Shown here piece by piece: positions 33,220-42,987 of a DNA stretch of 64,000 nt. The stretch lies in the NCBI RefSeq assembly GCF_001571325.1, contig NZ_BCTO01000035.1:62001-126000 (forward strand), in the 5' to 3' direction. Positions within the stretch are counted from its first letter, which is position 1; each line of letters begins with the position of its first letter. The translations under genes were made by a program, and so were the position numbers. The stretch is from Delftia tsuruhatensis NBRC 16741. GTDB lineage: Bacteria; Pseudomonadota; Gammaproteobacteria; Burkholderiales; Burkholderiaceae_C. The notes beneath the pieces were generated by a model. That model was not told the origin of the DNA and made no database searches. It was given only the letters and a program-made list of their open reading frames with translations.

Positions 33220-34107
33220 TCAGATGCTCAGGCCCTGCAGGTATTCGCGGAAGCTCGCGCCCACGTCCTCATGCTGCAGCGCCAGCTCCACCGTGGCCTG
33301 CAAAAAGCCTTCCTTGCTGCCGCAGTCGTAGCGCTTGCCCTGGTACTGGAAGGCGTAGACGGCTTCATGGGCCATCAGGCGTTCGATGGCGTCGGTCAGC
33401 TGGATCTCGCCGCCCACGCCCTTGGGCTGGTTGCGGATCTCCTCGAAGATGGCCGGTGTCAGCACATAGCGGCCGGCCACGCCCATGCGCGAGGGCGCCT
33501 TCTCGGGCGCGGGCTTTTCGACGATCTTCTCGATGCGCATCAGCGCGCCGCCGGCCGGCTCGCCGGCCACGATGCCGTAGCGCTTGGTCTGCTCCAGCGG
33601 CACTTCCTGCACGGCCAGCAGGGAGCGGCCCTGTTTCTGGAAAGCCGAGGTCATCTGGGCCATCACGCCCGGGCCGCCGGACTCGCCCACCATCAGGTCG
33701 TCGGCCAGCAGCACGGCAAAGGGCTCATTGCCCACCAGCGGCTCGGCGCACAGCACGGCGTGGCCCAGGCCCAGGGAGCGCGGCTGGCGCACGAACAGGC
33801 AGTTCATGTCGGCGGGGCTGATGCTGCGCACCAGCTCCAGCATGGCCTGCTTGCCGGCGTTCTCCAGTTCGTTTTCCAGCTCGTAGGCGGTGTCGAAATG
33901 GTCCTCGATGGCGCGCTTGCTGCGGCCGGTGACGAAGATCATGTCGCGGATGCCGGCCTCGTAGGCCTCTTCCACTGCGTACTGGATCAGCGGCTTGTCC
34001 ACCACGGGCAGCATCTCCTTGGGAGAGGCCTTGGTGGCGGGCAGAAAGCGCGTGCCGAGCCCGGCAACGGGAAACACGGCTTTGCGGACACGGGTCTGGG
34101 TGCTCAT
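33220..34107 (-). CDS. galU: UTP-glucose-1-phosphate uridylyltransferase
   Basis: GalU makes UDP-glucose for cell-surface polysaccharides. The 295-residue protein has the nucleotide-binding start [19 protein letters not shown] (GLGTRFLP at 16-23), [23 protein letters not shown] and [15 protein letters not shown] [14 protein letters not shown]. Length is normal. It begins 11 bases after the valS stop codon, so the two are co-transcribed in this strain; there is no obvious functional link. A terminator follows on the other side. Confidence 0.96.
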   Translation of the reverse strand: MSTQTRVRKAVFPVAGLGTRFLPATKASPKEMLPVVDKPLIQYAVEEAYEAGIRDMIFVTGRSKRAIEDHFDTAYELENELENAGKQAMLELVRSISPADMNCLFVRQPRSLGLGHAVLCAEPLVGNEPFAVLLADDLMVGESGGPGVMAQMTSAFQKQGRSLLAVQEVPLEQTKRYGIVAGEPAGGALMRIEKIVEKPAPEKAPSRMGVAGRYVLTPAIFEEIRNQPKGVGGEIQLTDAIERLMAHEAVYAFQYQGKRYDCGSKEGFLQATVELALQHEDVGASFREYLQGLSI

Positions 34108-34118
34108 AAACGGATCTT

Positions 34119-37031
34119 TCAACCCAGGCGGGCGAGTTGTTCCTGGATGCGGATCAGCGTTGCGCCGAAGTCGGCCACGCGCTTCTTTTCCTGGTCGATG
34201 ACAGCCGGGGGCGCCTTGGCCACGAAGGCCTCGTTGCCCAGCTTGGCATTGGCCTTGGTGATTTCGCCTTCCAGGCGTGCGGCTTCCTTGGACAGGCGGG
34301 CCTTTTCGGCCGCCACGTCGATCTCCACGAACAGCGCCAGGCGCGCCTCGCCCACCACGCAGACGGGCGCGGCCTGGGCGGCCTCGGCCCAGGCGGCTTC
34401 GTCGTCGAACACCTTGACTTCGCTGAGCTTGGCCAGGTTCTGAAGCACGGCGGCGTTGGTGCGCAGGAACTGCGCCTCGTCGTCCGAGCTGGCCACGGCC
34501 AGCAGCGGCAGGCGCTGTGCGGGCGACACGCCCATCTCGCCGCGCAGCGTGCGGCAGGCGTCGATCATCTGCTTGATGCGGCCCACGTAGGCGATGGCGG
34601 CTTCGTCGATCTTCTCGGGCTGGGCCTCGGGGTAGCGGGCCACGGCCACGGACTCGCCGGGCAGGCCGGCGACCGGGGCGACCTTCTGCCACAGGGCTTC
34701 GGTCACGAACGGGATGATGGGGTGGGCCAGGCGCAGGATGGCCTCCAGCGTGCGGATCAGCGTGCGGCGCGTGGCGCGCTGCTGGGCCTCGCTGCCGGTC
34801 TGGATCTGCACCTTGGCGATTTCCAGGTACCAGTCGCAGAACTCGTTCCAGACGAAGTCGTACAGCGCGTTGGCCACGTTGTCCAGGCGGAATTCGGCAA
34901 AGCCCTTGGCCACTTCGGCCTCGACCTTCTGCAGCTGCGAGGTGATCCAGCGGTCGGGCTGGCTGAACTGCATGTAGCCCGCGAACTCGCCGCCGGCCTG
35001 GCATTGCTCCTTGGTGTGGGGCAGCAGGCCGCAGTCATGGCCTTCGCAGTTCATCAGCACGAAGCGGCTGGCGTTCCACAGCTTGTTGCAGAAGTTGCGG
35101 TAGCCCTCGCAGCGCTTGCTGTCGAAGTTGATGGAGCGGCCCAGCGAGGCCAGGGCCGCGAAGGTGAAGCGCAGCGCATCGGCGCCGTAGGCGGGAATGC
35201 CCTCGGGGAATTCCTTTTGCGTGTTCTTGCGCACCTGGGGGGCGGTCTCGGGGCGGCGCAGGCCCTGGGTGCGCTTGTCCAGCAGGGTGTCCAGGTCGAT
35301 GCCGTCGATCAGGTCCACGGGGTCGAGCACGTTGCCCTCGGACTTGCTCATCTTCTTGCCCTGGGCGTCACGCACCAGGCCATGCATGTAGACATGGCGG
35401 AAGGGCACGCGGCCCGTGAAGTGCGTGGTCATCATGATCATCCGGGCGACCCAGAAGAAGATGATGTCGTAGCCCGTGACCAGCACCGAGCTGGGCAGGT
35501 AGAGGTTGTAGTCATCGTCGGCCGCCTCGGTCTGGTTCGGCCAGCCCATGGTGGAGAACGGCACCAGGGCCGAGGAGTACCAGGTGTCCAGCACGTCCTC
35601 GTCGCGCGTGAGCGTCTTGCCGGGGGCCTGGGCCTGGGCTTCTTCCTCGGTGCGGGCCACGTAGACCTTGCCGTCCTCGTCGTACCAGGCGGGAATCTGG
35701 TGGCCCCACCACAGCTGGCGCGAGATGCACCAGTCCTGGATGTTGTTCATCCACTGGTTGTAGGTGTTGACCCAGTTCTCGGGCACGAACTGCACCTGGC
35801 CGCTGGAGACGGCATCGATGGCCTTCTGCGCGATGGACTTGCCCGTGGCATCGCCTTCGCCGACCTTGTTCATGGCCACGAACCACTGGTCGGTCAGCAT
35901 GGGCTCGATCACCTGGCCCGTGCGCGTGCAGATGGGCACCATGAGCTTGTGCTTCTTGGTCTCGACCAGCAGGCCGGCCGCGTCCAGGTCGGCCACGATG
36001 GCCTTGCGCGCCACGAAGCGGTCCATGCCGCGGTACTTCTCGGGCGCCTCGTCGTTGATGGTGGCCGTGAGCGTCAGCACGCAGATCATCGGCAGGCCGT
36101 GGCGCTGGCCCACGGCGTAGTCGTTGTTGTCATGCGCAGGCGTGACCTTGACCACGCCCGTGCCGAACTCGCGGTCCACGTAGTCGTCGGCAATGATGGG
36201 GATCTCGCGGCCCACCAGGGGCAGGATCACGGTCTTGCCGATCAGCGCCTGGTAGCGCTCGTCCTCGGGGTGCACCATCAGGGCTGCGTCGCCCAGCATG
36301 GTTTCCGGGCGCGTGGTGGCCACCACGAGCTGGCCCGAGCCGTCGGCCAGCGGATAGGCGATGTGCCACAGCGAGCCGTCCTTTTCCTCGTTCTCGACCT
36401 CGAGGTCGGAGACGGCGGACATCAGCTTGGGGTCCCAGTTCACCAGGCGCTTGCCACGGTAGATCAGGCCCTGCTGGTACAGGCGCACGAAGGTCTCGTT
36501 GACGATGGACGACAGCTTGTCGTCCATGGTGAAGTACTCGCGGCTCCAGTCCACGCTGTCGCCCATGCGGCGCATCTGGCCGGTGATGGTGTTGCCGCTC
36601 TGGTTCTTCCATTCCCAGACCTTGCTCACGAAGTTCTTGCGCGCCTCGGGAGGCGTCGCGCCCATGTCGTGGCGGCTGGCGATGCCCTGCTCCTGCAGCT
36701 GGCGCTCCACCACGATCTGGGTGGCGATGCCCGCGTGGTCGGTGCCGGGCACCCAGACCGTGTTGTGGCCCTTCATGCGGTGGTAGCGCGTGAGGCTGTC
36801 CATGATGGTCTGGTTGAACGCATGGCCCATGTGCAGCGTGCCCGTCACATTGGGCGGCGGCAGCTGGATGGAGAACGAGGGCTGGGATGCATCTGCCTGG
36901 CCCGTGCCGCGCACGCCGGCTGCGCCGTAGCCGCGCTTTTCCCATTCGGGGCCCCATTGGGCCTCGATGGCTGCGGGTTCAAACGATTTGGACAGGCTGT
37001 CGAGGCCTGGCTGGGCAATGGTGTCGCTCAT
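34119..37031 (-). CDS. valS: Valyl-tRNA synthetase
   Basis: ValRS charges tRNA-Val. The 970-residue class I enzyme has the HIGH-type motif HMGH (67-70, in [15 protein letters not shown]), KMSKS (560-564, in [14 protein letters not shown]), the editing domain with [10 protein letters not shown] and the [10 protein letters not shown] segment. A C-terminal coiled coil (about residues 905-970, rich in Lys/Glu/Ala) is the usual tRNA-binding tail of ValRS. The ATG at 37031 gives the standard N-terminus; the frame is open further upstream but those codons belong to intergenic DNA and the VOC gene region. No T-box or other leader structure was recognised. Confidence 0.97.
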   Translation of the reverse strand: MSDTIAQPGLDSLSKSFEPAAIEAQWGPEWEKRGYGAAGVRGTGQADASQPSFSIQLPPPNVTGTLHMGHAFNQTIMDSLTRYHRMKGHNTVWVPGTDHAGIATQIVVERQLQEQGIASRHDMGATPPEARKNFVSKVWEWKNQSGNTITGQMRRMGDSVDWSREYFTMDDKLSSIVNETFVRLYQQGLIYRGKRLVNWDPKLMSAVSDLEVENEEKDGSLWHIAYPLADGSGQLVVATTRPETMLGDAALMVHPEDERYQALIGKTVILPLVGREIPIIADDYVDREFGTGVVKVTPAHDNNDYAVGQRHGLPMICVLTLTATINDEAPEKYRGMDRFVARKAIVADLDAAGLLVETKKHKLMVPICTRTGQVIEPMLTDQWFVAMNKVGEGDATGKSIAQKAIDAVSSGQVQFVPENWVNTYNQWMNNIQDWCISRQLWWGHQIPAWYDEDGKVYVARTEEEAQAQAPGKTLTRDEDVLDTWYSSALVPFSTMGWPNQTEAADDDYNLYLPSSVLVTGYDIIFFWVARMIMMTTHFTGRVPFRHVYMHGLVRDAQGKKMSKSEGNVLDPVDLIDGIDLDTLLDKRTQGLRRPETAPQVRKNTQKEFPEGIPAYGADALRFTFAALASLGRSINFDSKRCEGYRNFCNKLWNASRFVLMNCEGHDCGLLPHTKEQCQAGGEFAGYMQFSQPDRWITSQLQKVEAEVAKGFAEFRLDNVANALYDFVWNEFCDWYLEIAKVQIQTGSEAQQRATRRTLIRTLEAILRLAHPIIPFVTEALWQKVAPVAGLPGESVAVARYPEAQPEKIDEAAIAYVGRIKQMIDACRTLRGEMGVSPAQRLPLLAVASSDDEAQFLRTNAAVLQNLAKLSEVKVFDDEAAWAEAAQAAPVCVVGEARLALFVEIDVAAEKARLSKEAARLEGEITKANAKLGNEAFVAKAPPAVIDQEKKRVADFGATLIRIQEQLARLG

Positions 37032-37070
37032 GGCTTGCTTGCGGGGAATTGTGCGAATGGCGTTTGGCAA

Positions 37071-37101
37071 ATGAAAACGGCATCCGTTGAAGGGATGCCG
37101 T
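37071..37101 (-). terminator. Intrinsic terminator of the VOC gene
   Basis: ACGGCATCC (37077-37085) pairs with GGATGCCGT (37093-37101); on the minus strand the stem is followed by TTTTCATTT. It lies between the VOC gene and valS. Confidence 0.7.
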
Positions 37102-37177
37102 CTGCATATGCGAAATGGATGACGGTTTGACGGGGATTCTACCGACCCCGTCCGCCTGCCTGTTCGCCGGGTCTTAT

Positions 37178-37807
37178 TCAGGCCGCTGCGTCGGGGACGA
37201 ACTCGGGCCGGTCGTTGCTCTGGGGCTTGAGCGGCTGGGCGGCCTTGCCTTCGGCGCGTTCCTTGCGCCATTGCTCCTTGCGTGCCGTCCACTCGTTCAG
37301 GCGGGCGTGGGCGGTGGTGCTTTCGCGCGCCATCTGCACTTCGTCGGCCAGCTGGGCCGACAGCTCCAGGCGGATGCCGTTGGGATCGAAGAAATAGATG
37401 CTCTTGAAGATGTGGTGGTCGGTCACGCCCAGCACCTCGATGCCATGCGCCACCAGGCGGGCCTTGGTGTTCTCCAGTTCCTCGACGGTGTCCACGCGGA
37501 AGGCGATGTGGTTGATCCACAGCGGCGTGTTGGGCGAGGGCAGGGCCTTTTCGTCGTCGCCGATGTCGAAGAAGGCGATGAACGACCCATCCTTCAGGCG
37601 GAAGAAGAAGTGCGTGTAGGGGCAGTACTCGCCCGTGCTGGGCACGTAGTCGCTCTGGATGATGTGGTAGAGCGGCAGGCCCAGGATGTCCTCGTAGAAG
37701 TGGCGGGTCTCCTCGGCATCGCGGGCCTTGTAGGCGTAGTGGTGCAGCTGCTGCACGGCGGCGGGCGGTGGCAGTGTGGACAGGTCGGGACGGGCGCTTG
37801 TGTTCAT
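37178..37807 (-). CDS. VOC family protein (dioxygenase/glyoxalase-like)
   Basis: The 209-residue protein is a vicinal-oxygen-chelate domain protein: [21 protein letters not shown] starts the first module and [16 protein letters not shown] the second; [16 protein letters not shown] carries the terminal Glu ligand. Candidate metal ligands are His22/His23, His near 98 and Glu near 146. The C-terminal 55 residues are an extra charged helix. The start has a strong AAGGAGA site. It is annotated in relatives as a glyoxalase or biphenyl-type dioxygenase-like protein without proof of substrate. The 246-base region to the divergent CDF gene contains an AT-rich stretch (37830-37865) that may hold its promoter. 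Confidence 0.85.
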   Translation of the reverse strand: MNTSARPDLSTLPPPAAVQQLHHYAYKARDAEETRHFYEDILGLPLYHIIQSDYVPSTGEYCPYTHFFFRLKDGSFIAFFDIGDDEKALPSPNTPLWINHIAFRVDTVEELENTKARLVAHGIEVLGVTDHHIFKSIYFFDPNGIRLELSAQLADEVQMARESTTAHARLNEWTARKEQWRKERAEGKAAQPLKPQSNDRPEFVPDAAA

Positions 37808-38053
37808 CGAATGTCTCCTTGGTGGATATCTTGATTCTACTATTCGTAATCAATTTACCTAAATGAAATGTTGCGATGGATGCAGGGATATGCGCGCTGC
37901 GGTGTCCGGGCCACCTGCGGTGCCGAGTTGCCGCCAGCACTTGACCTTCAAGTCACTTCACGCTTTCTCATCGAGGTCCGATCCCCCGCTTGCCATGGTC
38001 GCCATGGATGCGGCGGCCCTCTGTTCACAACCGTTTTCAAGTCAAGGAATCTC

Positions 38054-38947
38054 ATGAGCGACAGCCATCAGCACGGCGACGTGCGCGCCCTGCCGGAATC
38101 CCGTCTCTGGTTTGCCTTCGGATTGACCGGCACCTTCATGGTGGTGGAGATCATCGGCGGCATGGTCACGGGCAGCCTGGCCCTGATCTCCGACGCCATG
38201 CACATGCTGACCGACGCGATGGCGCTGCTGCTGGCCCTGGTGGCCATACGCGCCGGCCGCAAGGCAGCCGACCTGCTGCGCACCTACGGCTATGCGCGCT
38301 TCGAGATCCTGGCCGCCGCCGTCAATGCGCTGGTGCTGCTGGGCGTGGCCTTCTACATCCTGTATGAGGCCTACCGCCGGCTGTCGGCACCTGCGGAAAT
38401 CCAGTCCCTGGGCATGATGGCGGTGGCGGCCGCGGGCCTGGTGATCAATCTGATCTCCATGCGCCTGCTGTCGGGCGGCAAGGACGAGAGCCTGAACGTG
38501 AAGGGCGCGTACCTGGAGGTGTGGGCTGACATGCTGGGCTCGGTCGGCGTGCTCGCCGGTGCTGCGCTGATCTGGCTGACGGGCTGGCGGTGGATCGACT
38601 CGGCGGTGGCCGTGGGCATCGGCTTCATGGTGTTCCCGCGGACCTGGACCCTGTTGCGCGAGTGCATCAACATCCTGCTGGAAGGCGTGCCCTCGGGGAT
38701 GAGCCTGCAGGCGGTGCGCGAGACGATTGCGGGCACGGCGGGCGTGGCAGCGATCCACGATGTCCACCTGTGGGCGGTCACGCAGAGCAAGCCCATGCTG
38801 ACCGGCCATGTGGTGCTGCTGCCCGGCGCGGACGGCGAGCAGGTGCGTCGCGATATCGAGGACAGGCTGCAGGCCGGCTTCGACCTGCACCATACGACGC
38901 TGCAGATGGAGCGCGAGGACCGCTCCCCGGCAGAGCACATCCACTAG
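38054..38947 (+). CDS. Cation diffusion facilitator family metal exporter (CzcD/ZitB-like)
   Basis: The 297-residue inner-membrane protein has six predicted helices and a cytoplasmic C-terminal domain. It uses a proton gradient to export Zn or similar ions. In helix II the metal-site residues His50 and Asp54 (SDAMHMLTDAMAL) are present. In helix V the pair reads Glu155...Asp159 (LEVWADMLGSVG) where ZitB and YiiP have His...Asp, which may shift metal choice. The N-terminus has only a short His-rich start (SHQHGD). AAGGA precedes the ATG at 6 bases. It is divergent from the VOC gene and followed by a DUF1272 gene. Confidence 0.92.
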   Translation: MSDSHQHGDVRALPESRLWFAFGLTGTFMVVEIIGGMVTGSLALISDAMHMLTDAMALLLALVAIRAGRKAADLLRTYGYARFEILAAAVNALVLLGVAFYILYEAYRRLSAPAEIQSLGMMAVAAAGLVINLISMRLLSGGKDESLNVKGAYLEVWADMLGSVGVLAGAALIWLTGWRWIDSAVAVGIGFMVFPRTWTLLRECINILLEGVPSGMSLQAVRETIAGTAGVAAIHDVHLWAVTQSKPMLTGHVVLLPGADGEQVRRDIEDRLQAGFDLHHTTLQMEREDRSPAEHIH

Positions 38948-38984
38948 GATGCCAGTCTTCATGGACCACACCCGGAGTGCACCG

Positions 38985-39233
38985 ATGCTTGAGCTTCGAC
39001 CCAACTGCGAATGCTGCGACAAGGACCTGCCGCCAGAGTCTGCCGAGGCCCGCATCTGCACCTTCGAGTGCACGTTCTGTGCCGGCTGTGCGGATCATGT
39101 GCTGCACGGCGCCTGCCCCAACTGCGGTGGCGAGCTGGTGGCCAGGCCGCGCCGGCCGGCGGACAAGCTGGAGCGGTATCCGGCCTCGACGAAGCGGGTG
39201 CTCAAGGCCGGCGGCTGCGCTGTAAGGGCCTGA
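38985..39233 (+). CDS. DUF1272 domain-containing cysteine-rich protein
   Basis: This 82-residue protein has nine cysteines in spaced pairs (NCECCDKDL, ICTFECTFCAGCADH, ACPNCGGEL), the pattern of the DUF1272 family, small putative zinc-binding proteins of unknown role. The ATG at 38985 fits the family start MLELRPNCECCDK. It lies 37 bases after the CDF metal exporter on the same strand, so a shared metal-related role is tempting but unproven. Its stop codon is immediately followed by the stop codon of the convergent DUF2809 gene, with no gap. Confidence 0.88.
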   Translation: MLELRPNCECCDKDLPPESAEARICTFECTFCAGCADHVLHGACPNCGGELVARPRRPADKLERYPASTKRVLKAGGCAVRA

Positions 39234-39638
39234 TCAGAGCACAGGCCTGGCTCTGCGGCCACGGAACGCAGCCTCCACCGCCAGCACGGCTGCAAAACCC
39301 ATCGCATAGGCCAGCACATCCCACCAGTCGGCCGTGCTGCCCAGCACGATGCGCAGCGCTCGGTTGGGAATGTGCAACTGGAAGGTCGATGCCAGGAACT
39401 GGCCCAGCTCCACCAGCAGGCCCACGCACAGTGCGGCCGATGCCAGCGTCAGCACGCGCGCGGCGATCACGGTCTTGAACACGGCATAGACCCAGGCCAC
39501 GGCCAACACGTCGCCGAAGAAGCTGCGCACCCAGCCCCAGCGTGCGCCGACGGTGGCCAGCAGCACGAGCAGGACAAACAGGGCCACCGCCCACACCAGG
39601 GAAACAGGATCAAAACGCCATCGCATGGCCGCCATCAT
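39234..39638 (-). CDS. DUF2809 domain-containing membrane protein
   Basis: The 134-residue inner-membrane protein has four predicted helices. The order FFGDVLAVAWVYAVFKTVIA, LVELGQFLASTFQ and LGSTADWWDVLAYAMG matches the DUF2809 family, whose role is unknown. Three ATG codons (39638, 39635, 39626) are possible starts with no clear ribosome-binding site for any. It faces the DUF1272 gene end to end and lies upstream of the monooxygenase-like gene on the same strand in the reverse order, 20 bases away from its end. Confidence 0.82.
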   Translation of the reverse strand: MMAAMRWRFDPVSLVWAVALFVLLVLLATVGARWGWVRSFFGDVLAVAWVYAVFKTVIAARVLTLASAALCVGLLVELGQFLASTFQLHIPNRALRIVLGSTADWWDVLAYAMGFAAVLAVEAAFRGRRARPVL

Positions 39639-39658
39639 CGGGCCAAAAGCGGGTCCGG

Positions 39659-40006
39659 TCAGCGAGCCGGGTGCGCAGTGCCTTGCGCAGCGGTGGCCAG
39701 CGGGTGCGCTATCCCGCCATCGCCGTAGCTGCCCACCACCTGGGCGATCACCACCTGGTAGCCCTTGAGCCAGCGCGCCTGCTGCCGCTTGGCCTCGATA
39801 TGCGCAGGGTGGCGCATCAGCTCTTGCAGCGCCTCCCAGGTCTGCCAGTAGTAGACGTTGGAGACCAGGCCTGTGGCGGGGTTCTCCCAGGCCTCTTCGC
39901 CCAGGTAGCCGGGGATGGCGCGGGCGATCTCGGCGATCCGGCCGTCAAGGGCATGGAACTGCGCGTCGTATGCGCCCGGCGCGAAGGTGAAGGTGGAGGT
40001 GTACAT
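39659..40006 (-). CDS. Antibiotic biosynthesis monooxygenase (ABM) domain-like protein
   Basis: The 115-residue protein has a dimeric alpha/beta-barrel (ferredoxin-like) pattern: YTSTFTFAPGAYDAQFHALD, IPGYLGEEAWENPATGLVSNVYYW and LQELMRHPAHIEAKRQQARW. Relatives are annotated as ABM-domain or DUF4188-like proteins; a reaction is not established. It lies 34 bases after the PaiB gene on the same strand and runs into the DUF2809 gene, so the three genes may be one transcript. Confidence 0.8.
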   Translation of the reverse strand: MYTSTFTFAPGAYDAQFHALDGRIAEIARAIPGYLGEEAWENPATGLVSNVYYWQTWEALQELMRHPAHIEAKRQQARWLKGYQVVIAQVVGSYGDGGIAHPLATAAQGTAHPAR

Positions 40007-40040
40007 CGATGGTTGGCAACCTGTGTGAGGGTGGCTGGCG

Positions 40041-40670
40041 CTAGATGCGCGGCGCCGCATCCATGGCGCCGGCCAGCGGCTCCTGTCCGCGCTCGCGCAG
40101 CGCGCCGATGGCGCCTTCCAGGTCGCGGGCCTGCCGGTTCTGGCTGAGCTTGGCCTTGCCCTCCAGGCGGGTGATGCGGATCTGCAGGCCGAGGATGGCC
40201 TGCAGCATGCCGTCGATGAATTCACGCGGCGAGTCGGACATCTTCCAGGGCTGGGCCTGCGATGCCTCATGGACCCGGGTGAGCCGGCCGACCAGGCCGC
40301 GCACGAATCTCTCGTCGTCATGGATGCTGATTTGCCCGTGCACATGCACGGCCTCGTAGTTCCAGGTGGGCACCAGGCGGTGCGTCTCGTGCTTGCTTGG
40401 ATACCAGCTGGGCGAGATATAGCCTTCGGCACCACGGAAGACGACCAGCACCTCGGCGCCGTCGCGGCACTGCTGCCAGATGGGATTGGCGCGGGCCACA
40501 TGGGCGCTCAGCGTGCCCATCTCCCCTGGGTCCGCATCCAGCAGGAACGGCAGGTGGTTGGCGTCCAGCACGCCGTTGGCCTGGGTGACGAGCGTGCCCA
40601 GGGGGTGGCTGCGGATCAGGCCGTGCAGGCTGCCGGAATCGATGAGGGAGAAATGGGCGGGCGTGTACAT
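40041..40670 (-). CDS. PaiB-like FMN-binding protein
   Basis: The 209-residue protein is of the PaiB family (FMN-binding split barrel, named after a Bacillus negative regulator of sporulation and protease genes). Family segments are MYTPAHFSLIDSGSLHGLIR, the YISPSWYPSKHETHRLVPTW stretch, and NYEAVHVHGQISIHDD. It diverges from a MocR-type regulator with 88 bases between, a pairing often seen in proteobacteria and suggesting that MocR controls it, perhaps in response to PLP or a nitrogen source. Confidence 0.9.
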   Translation of the reverse strand: MYTPAHFSLIDSGSLHGLIRSHPLGTLVTQANGVLDANHLPFLLDADPGEMGTLSAHVARANPIWQQCRDGAEVLVVFRGAEGYISPSWYPSKHETHRLVPTWNYEAVHVHGQISIHDDERFVRGLVGRLTRVHEASQAQPWKMSDSPREFIDGMLQAILGLQIRITRLEGKAKLSQNRQARDLEGAIGALRERGQEPLAGAMDAAPRI

Positions 40671-40758
40671 GGAGCTTGGTGCAACGGTGGACCGGCATCG
40701 GGGGAAACAGGACTATCCACCATCCCTGGCACAATGAAAAATCCAGTTTCGTGATTTT

Positions 40759-42276
40759 TTGGAAGACCAGTTGAAGTCCCATTTCGCCGCCGATACCGGG
40801 GCTGCGCCCAGCGCCCGCCGCATCCACGAATGGCTGAAATCCCAGATGGCCGACGGCAGCCTGGCCGTGGGCGCGCGCCTGCCTTCCACCCGCGCGCTGG
40901 CGCTGGACCTGGGTGTGTCGCGCACCACCGTCACGGCGGCCTACGAGCAGCTTGCGGCCGAGGGCTATCTGGAGACTGCACAGGGCGCCCGGGCGCGCGT
41001 GGCAGCTGGCGCGGAGCAGCGCAGCCGCGCGCCCCGCATTGCGGCTGCGGCGCAGGATTGCCGATCCCGCCTGTCTTCCTATGGACGGCGCGTGGATGCG
41101 CTGGCGCAGGCCCAGCCCGCTCGCGCCTGGGATGAAGGGCCTGCCGTGATCGACTTTCTCTACGGCGCCCTGGCCTTTGACGACTTTCCCACGCTGGCCT
41201 GGCGGCGCGCCTACAACCGCGCCATCGTGCAGCGCCAGTCTTCCCTGTCCTACGACGCGCCCGAAGGCGAGCCGGCGCTGCGCATGGCGCTGCAAGGCTA
41301 TCTGCGAAGGGCGCGGGGGCTTGTCTGTTCGGCCGATCAGATAGTGGTGGTGCAGGGCTCGCAGCAGGCCATCGACCTGTGCGCGCGCGTGCTGGTCGAT
41401 CCGGGCGAGACCGTGCTGATGGAAGAGCCCTGCTACCTGATGGCGCGCCGCGTGTTCGAGGCCCAGGGCGCATGCCTGCAGGAAATGGCCGTCGATGAAC
41501 AGGGCCTGGATACCTCGGCGCTGGCCGGGCGCCAGGCGCGGCTGGCCTATGTCACGCCCTCGCACCAGTTTCCGCTGGGCGGCGTGCTGCCCATAGGCCG
41601 CAGGCAGCAACTGCTGGCCTGGGCGCGCGCCACGGGTGCCTGGATTCTGGAGGACGACTACGACGGCGAATTCCGCTACGGGCTGCGCCCCATCGACGCC
41701 CTGCAGTCCATTGACGAGGTGGGTTGCGTCATCCATGTCGGCACTTTCTCCAAGGCCTTGTCCCCACAAATGCGCATGGGCTACCTGGTGCTGCCGCCGT
41801 CCCTGGTGCCCGTGTTCCGGGAAGCCCGGCGGCTGGCCGACCGGCATGCGCCGCGCCTGGACCAGCTGGTGCTGGCCGCGCTGATCGAGGACGGCAGCTA
41901 CGAGCGCCATGTGCGCGCCGCCCGCCGCCGCAACGAAGGCCGGCGGGCGGCATTGCTGCAGGCGCTGGAGCGGCACCTGCCGGGCGCGGTGCAGGTCGAA
42001 GGTTCGGCCTCGGGCCTGCATGTGGTGGCCTGGGTGCCTGCCGTGCACCAGCGCGATGAGATTGCCCTGGTGCGTCTGGCGCGAGAGCGCGGCGTGGGCG
42101 TGCGCCCCATCTCGCCGCTCTATGCGGCCGGTGACGCCCATCGCCGCCAGTCCTGCGCCGGGCTGGTCCTGGGCTATGCGAGCCTGCAGCCGCAGGCCAT
42201 CGAGCAAGGGGTGCGCAGGCTGGCGGGCGTGGTCAGGAGGTGGCAGGCCCGGCCCGCCACGCAAAAAAGCCCGTGA
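40759..42276 (+). CDS. MocR/PdxR-type GntR regulator with aminotransferase-like domain
   Basis: The 505-residue protein has an N-terminal GntR winged helix (RIHEWLKSQMADGSLAVGAR, LPSTRALALDLGVSRTTVTA, residues 20-75) and a fold-type I aminotransferase-like domain, with the PLP lysine in VGTFSKALSPQMRMGYL. MocR proteins bind PLP and act as regulators. No ATG fits: an ATG at 40735 is followed in frame by a stop, so translation must start at TTG 40759 or TTG 40771; the second has GGAAG 5 bases before it and is a serious alternative. It is divergent from paiB. A bidirectional hairpin overlaps its stop codon. Confidence 0.9.
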   Translation: MEDQLKSHFAADTGAAPSARRIHEWLKSQMADGSLAVGARLPSTRALALDLGVSRTTVTAAYEQLAAEGYLETAQGARARVAAGAEQRSRAPRIAAAAQDCRSRLSSYGRRVDALAQAQPARAWDEGPAVIDFLYGALAFDDFPTLAWRRAYNRAIVQRQSSLSYDAPEGEPALRMALQGYLRRARGLVCSADQIVVVQGSQQAIDLCARVLVDPGETVLMEEPCYLMARRVFEAQGACLQEMAVDEQGLDTSALAGRQARLAYVTPSHQFPLGGVLPIGRRQQLLAWARATGAWILEDDYDGEFRYGLRPIDALQSIDEVGCVIHVGTFSKALSPQMRMGYLVLPPSLVPVFREARRLADRHAPRLDQLVLAALIEDGSYERHVRAARRRNEGRRAALLQALERHLPGAVQVEGSASGLHVVAWVPAVHQRDEIALVRLARERGVGVRPISPLYAAGDAHRRQSCAGLVLGYASLQPQAIEQGVRRLAGVVRRWQARPATQKSP

Positions 42277-42299
42277 CCGGCTTCCGGATCACGGGCTTT
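42263..42299. terminator. Intrinsic terminator between the MocR gene and yceI
   Basis: AAAGCCCGTGA (42266-42276) pairs with TCACGGGCTTT (42289-42299), with a small inner CCGG/CCGG pair. On the minus strand it is followed by six T and serves the YceI genes; it also covers the MocR stop codon. Confidence 0.85.
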
Positions 42300-42339
42300 G
42301 GGTCGCATCGCCCCGAAAGGCACTGCGGCGAATACCGTT

Positions 42340-42918
42340 TTACTGCTGCTTGACCGCTTCGATGGACATCACCAGGCGCACTTGCTTGGGGAAGCCGTAG
42401 TCCACGCCGTAGTTCACGCCGAAGGCGGTGCGGTCGATCACGGCCTCGAAGTCGCCGCCGCAGGTCTCGCGCTTTTGCAGCATGGCGTTGGGGTAGCAGG
42501 TGAACTTGTTGGCCTTGATGGTCACGGGCTGGGTCTTGTCCAGGATGGTCAGCTGGCCGGTGACTTCCTTGAGCTTGTCGCCGTCGAAGACGAACTTGTC
42601 GGAGACGAACTTGGCCTGGGGGAACTTGGCCACGTTGAAGATGTCGGCGCTCTTGAGATGCTTGTCGAAGGCGGCGGTGCCCGAGCTCAGCGAGTCCATT
42701 TCCAGCACGACTTCGACCTTGCCGGCCTTGGCGTCACGGTCGAATTCCACGGTGCCGCTCTTCTTGTCGAAGCGCACGCGGTTGGTCGAGGCACCGTTGT
42801 GGTCGATCTCGAACGTGGCGAAGGTGTGCGTCGGGTCGATGGCGTAGGTTGCGGGAGCCGCCTGGGCAGCGGTGGCGAACAGGCCGGCAATGGCCAGGGC
42901 AAACACGGAAGTGCGCAT
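42340..42918 (-). CDS. YceI family periplasmic protein
   Basis: The 192-residue exported protein has a signal peptide (ALAIAGLFATAAQA, cleaved before APATYAID). The YceI lipocalin-like barrel follows, with the opening YAIDPTHTFATFEIDHNG, the ADIFNVAKFPQAKFVSDKFV strand pair and DRTAFGVNYGVDYG near the end. YceI proteins bind polyprenyl chains or amphiphiles. It is followed by a terminator and preceded at 69 bases by a second yceI gene. The two share FNVAKFPQA but differ elsewhere. Confidence 0.93.
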   Translation of the reverse strand: MRTSVFALAIAGLFATAAQAAPATYAIDPTHTFATFEIDHNGASTNRVRFDKKSGTVEFDRDAKAGKVEVVLEMDSLSSGTAAFDKHLKSADIFNVAKFPQAKFVSDKFVFDGDKLKEVTGQLTILDKTQPVTIKANKFTCYPNAMLQKRETCGGDFEAVIDRTAFGVNYGVDYGFPKQVRLVMSIEAVKQQ

Positions 42919-42987
42919 GAAAGAACTCCTAGGTTGGGGTTGCACGAAACGGAAAAGAAAACGGCCAATCCTGGGCAAGAGTGCCGC

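Noticed and set aside
34137..37130. 997-codon open frame on the plus strand, antisense to valS
   Set aside because: A product of high GC at third codon positions; the sequence is rich in His/Gly/Leu without domain structure, and valS on the other strand is certain.
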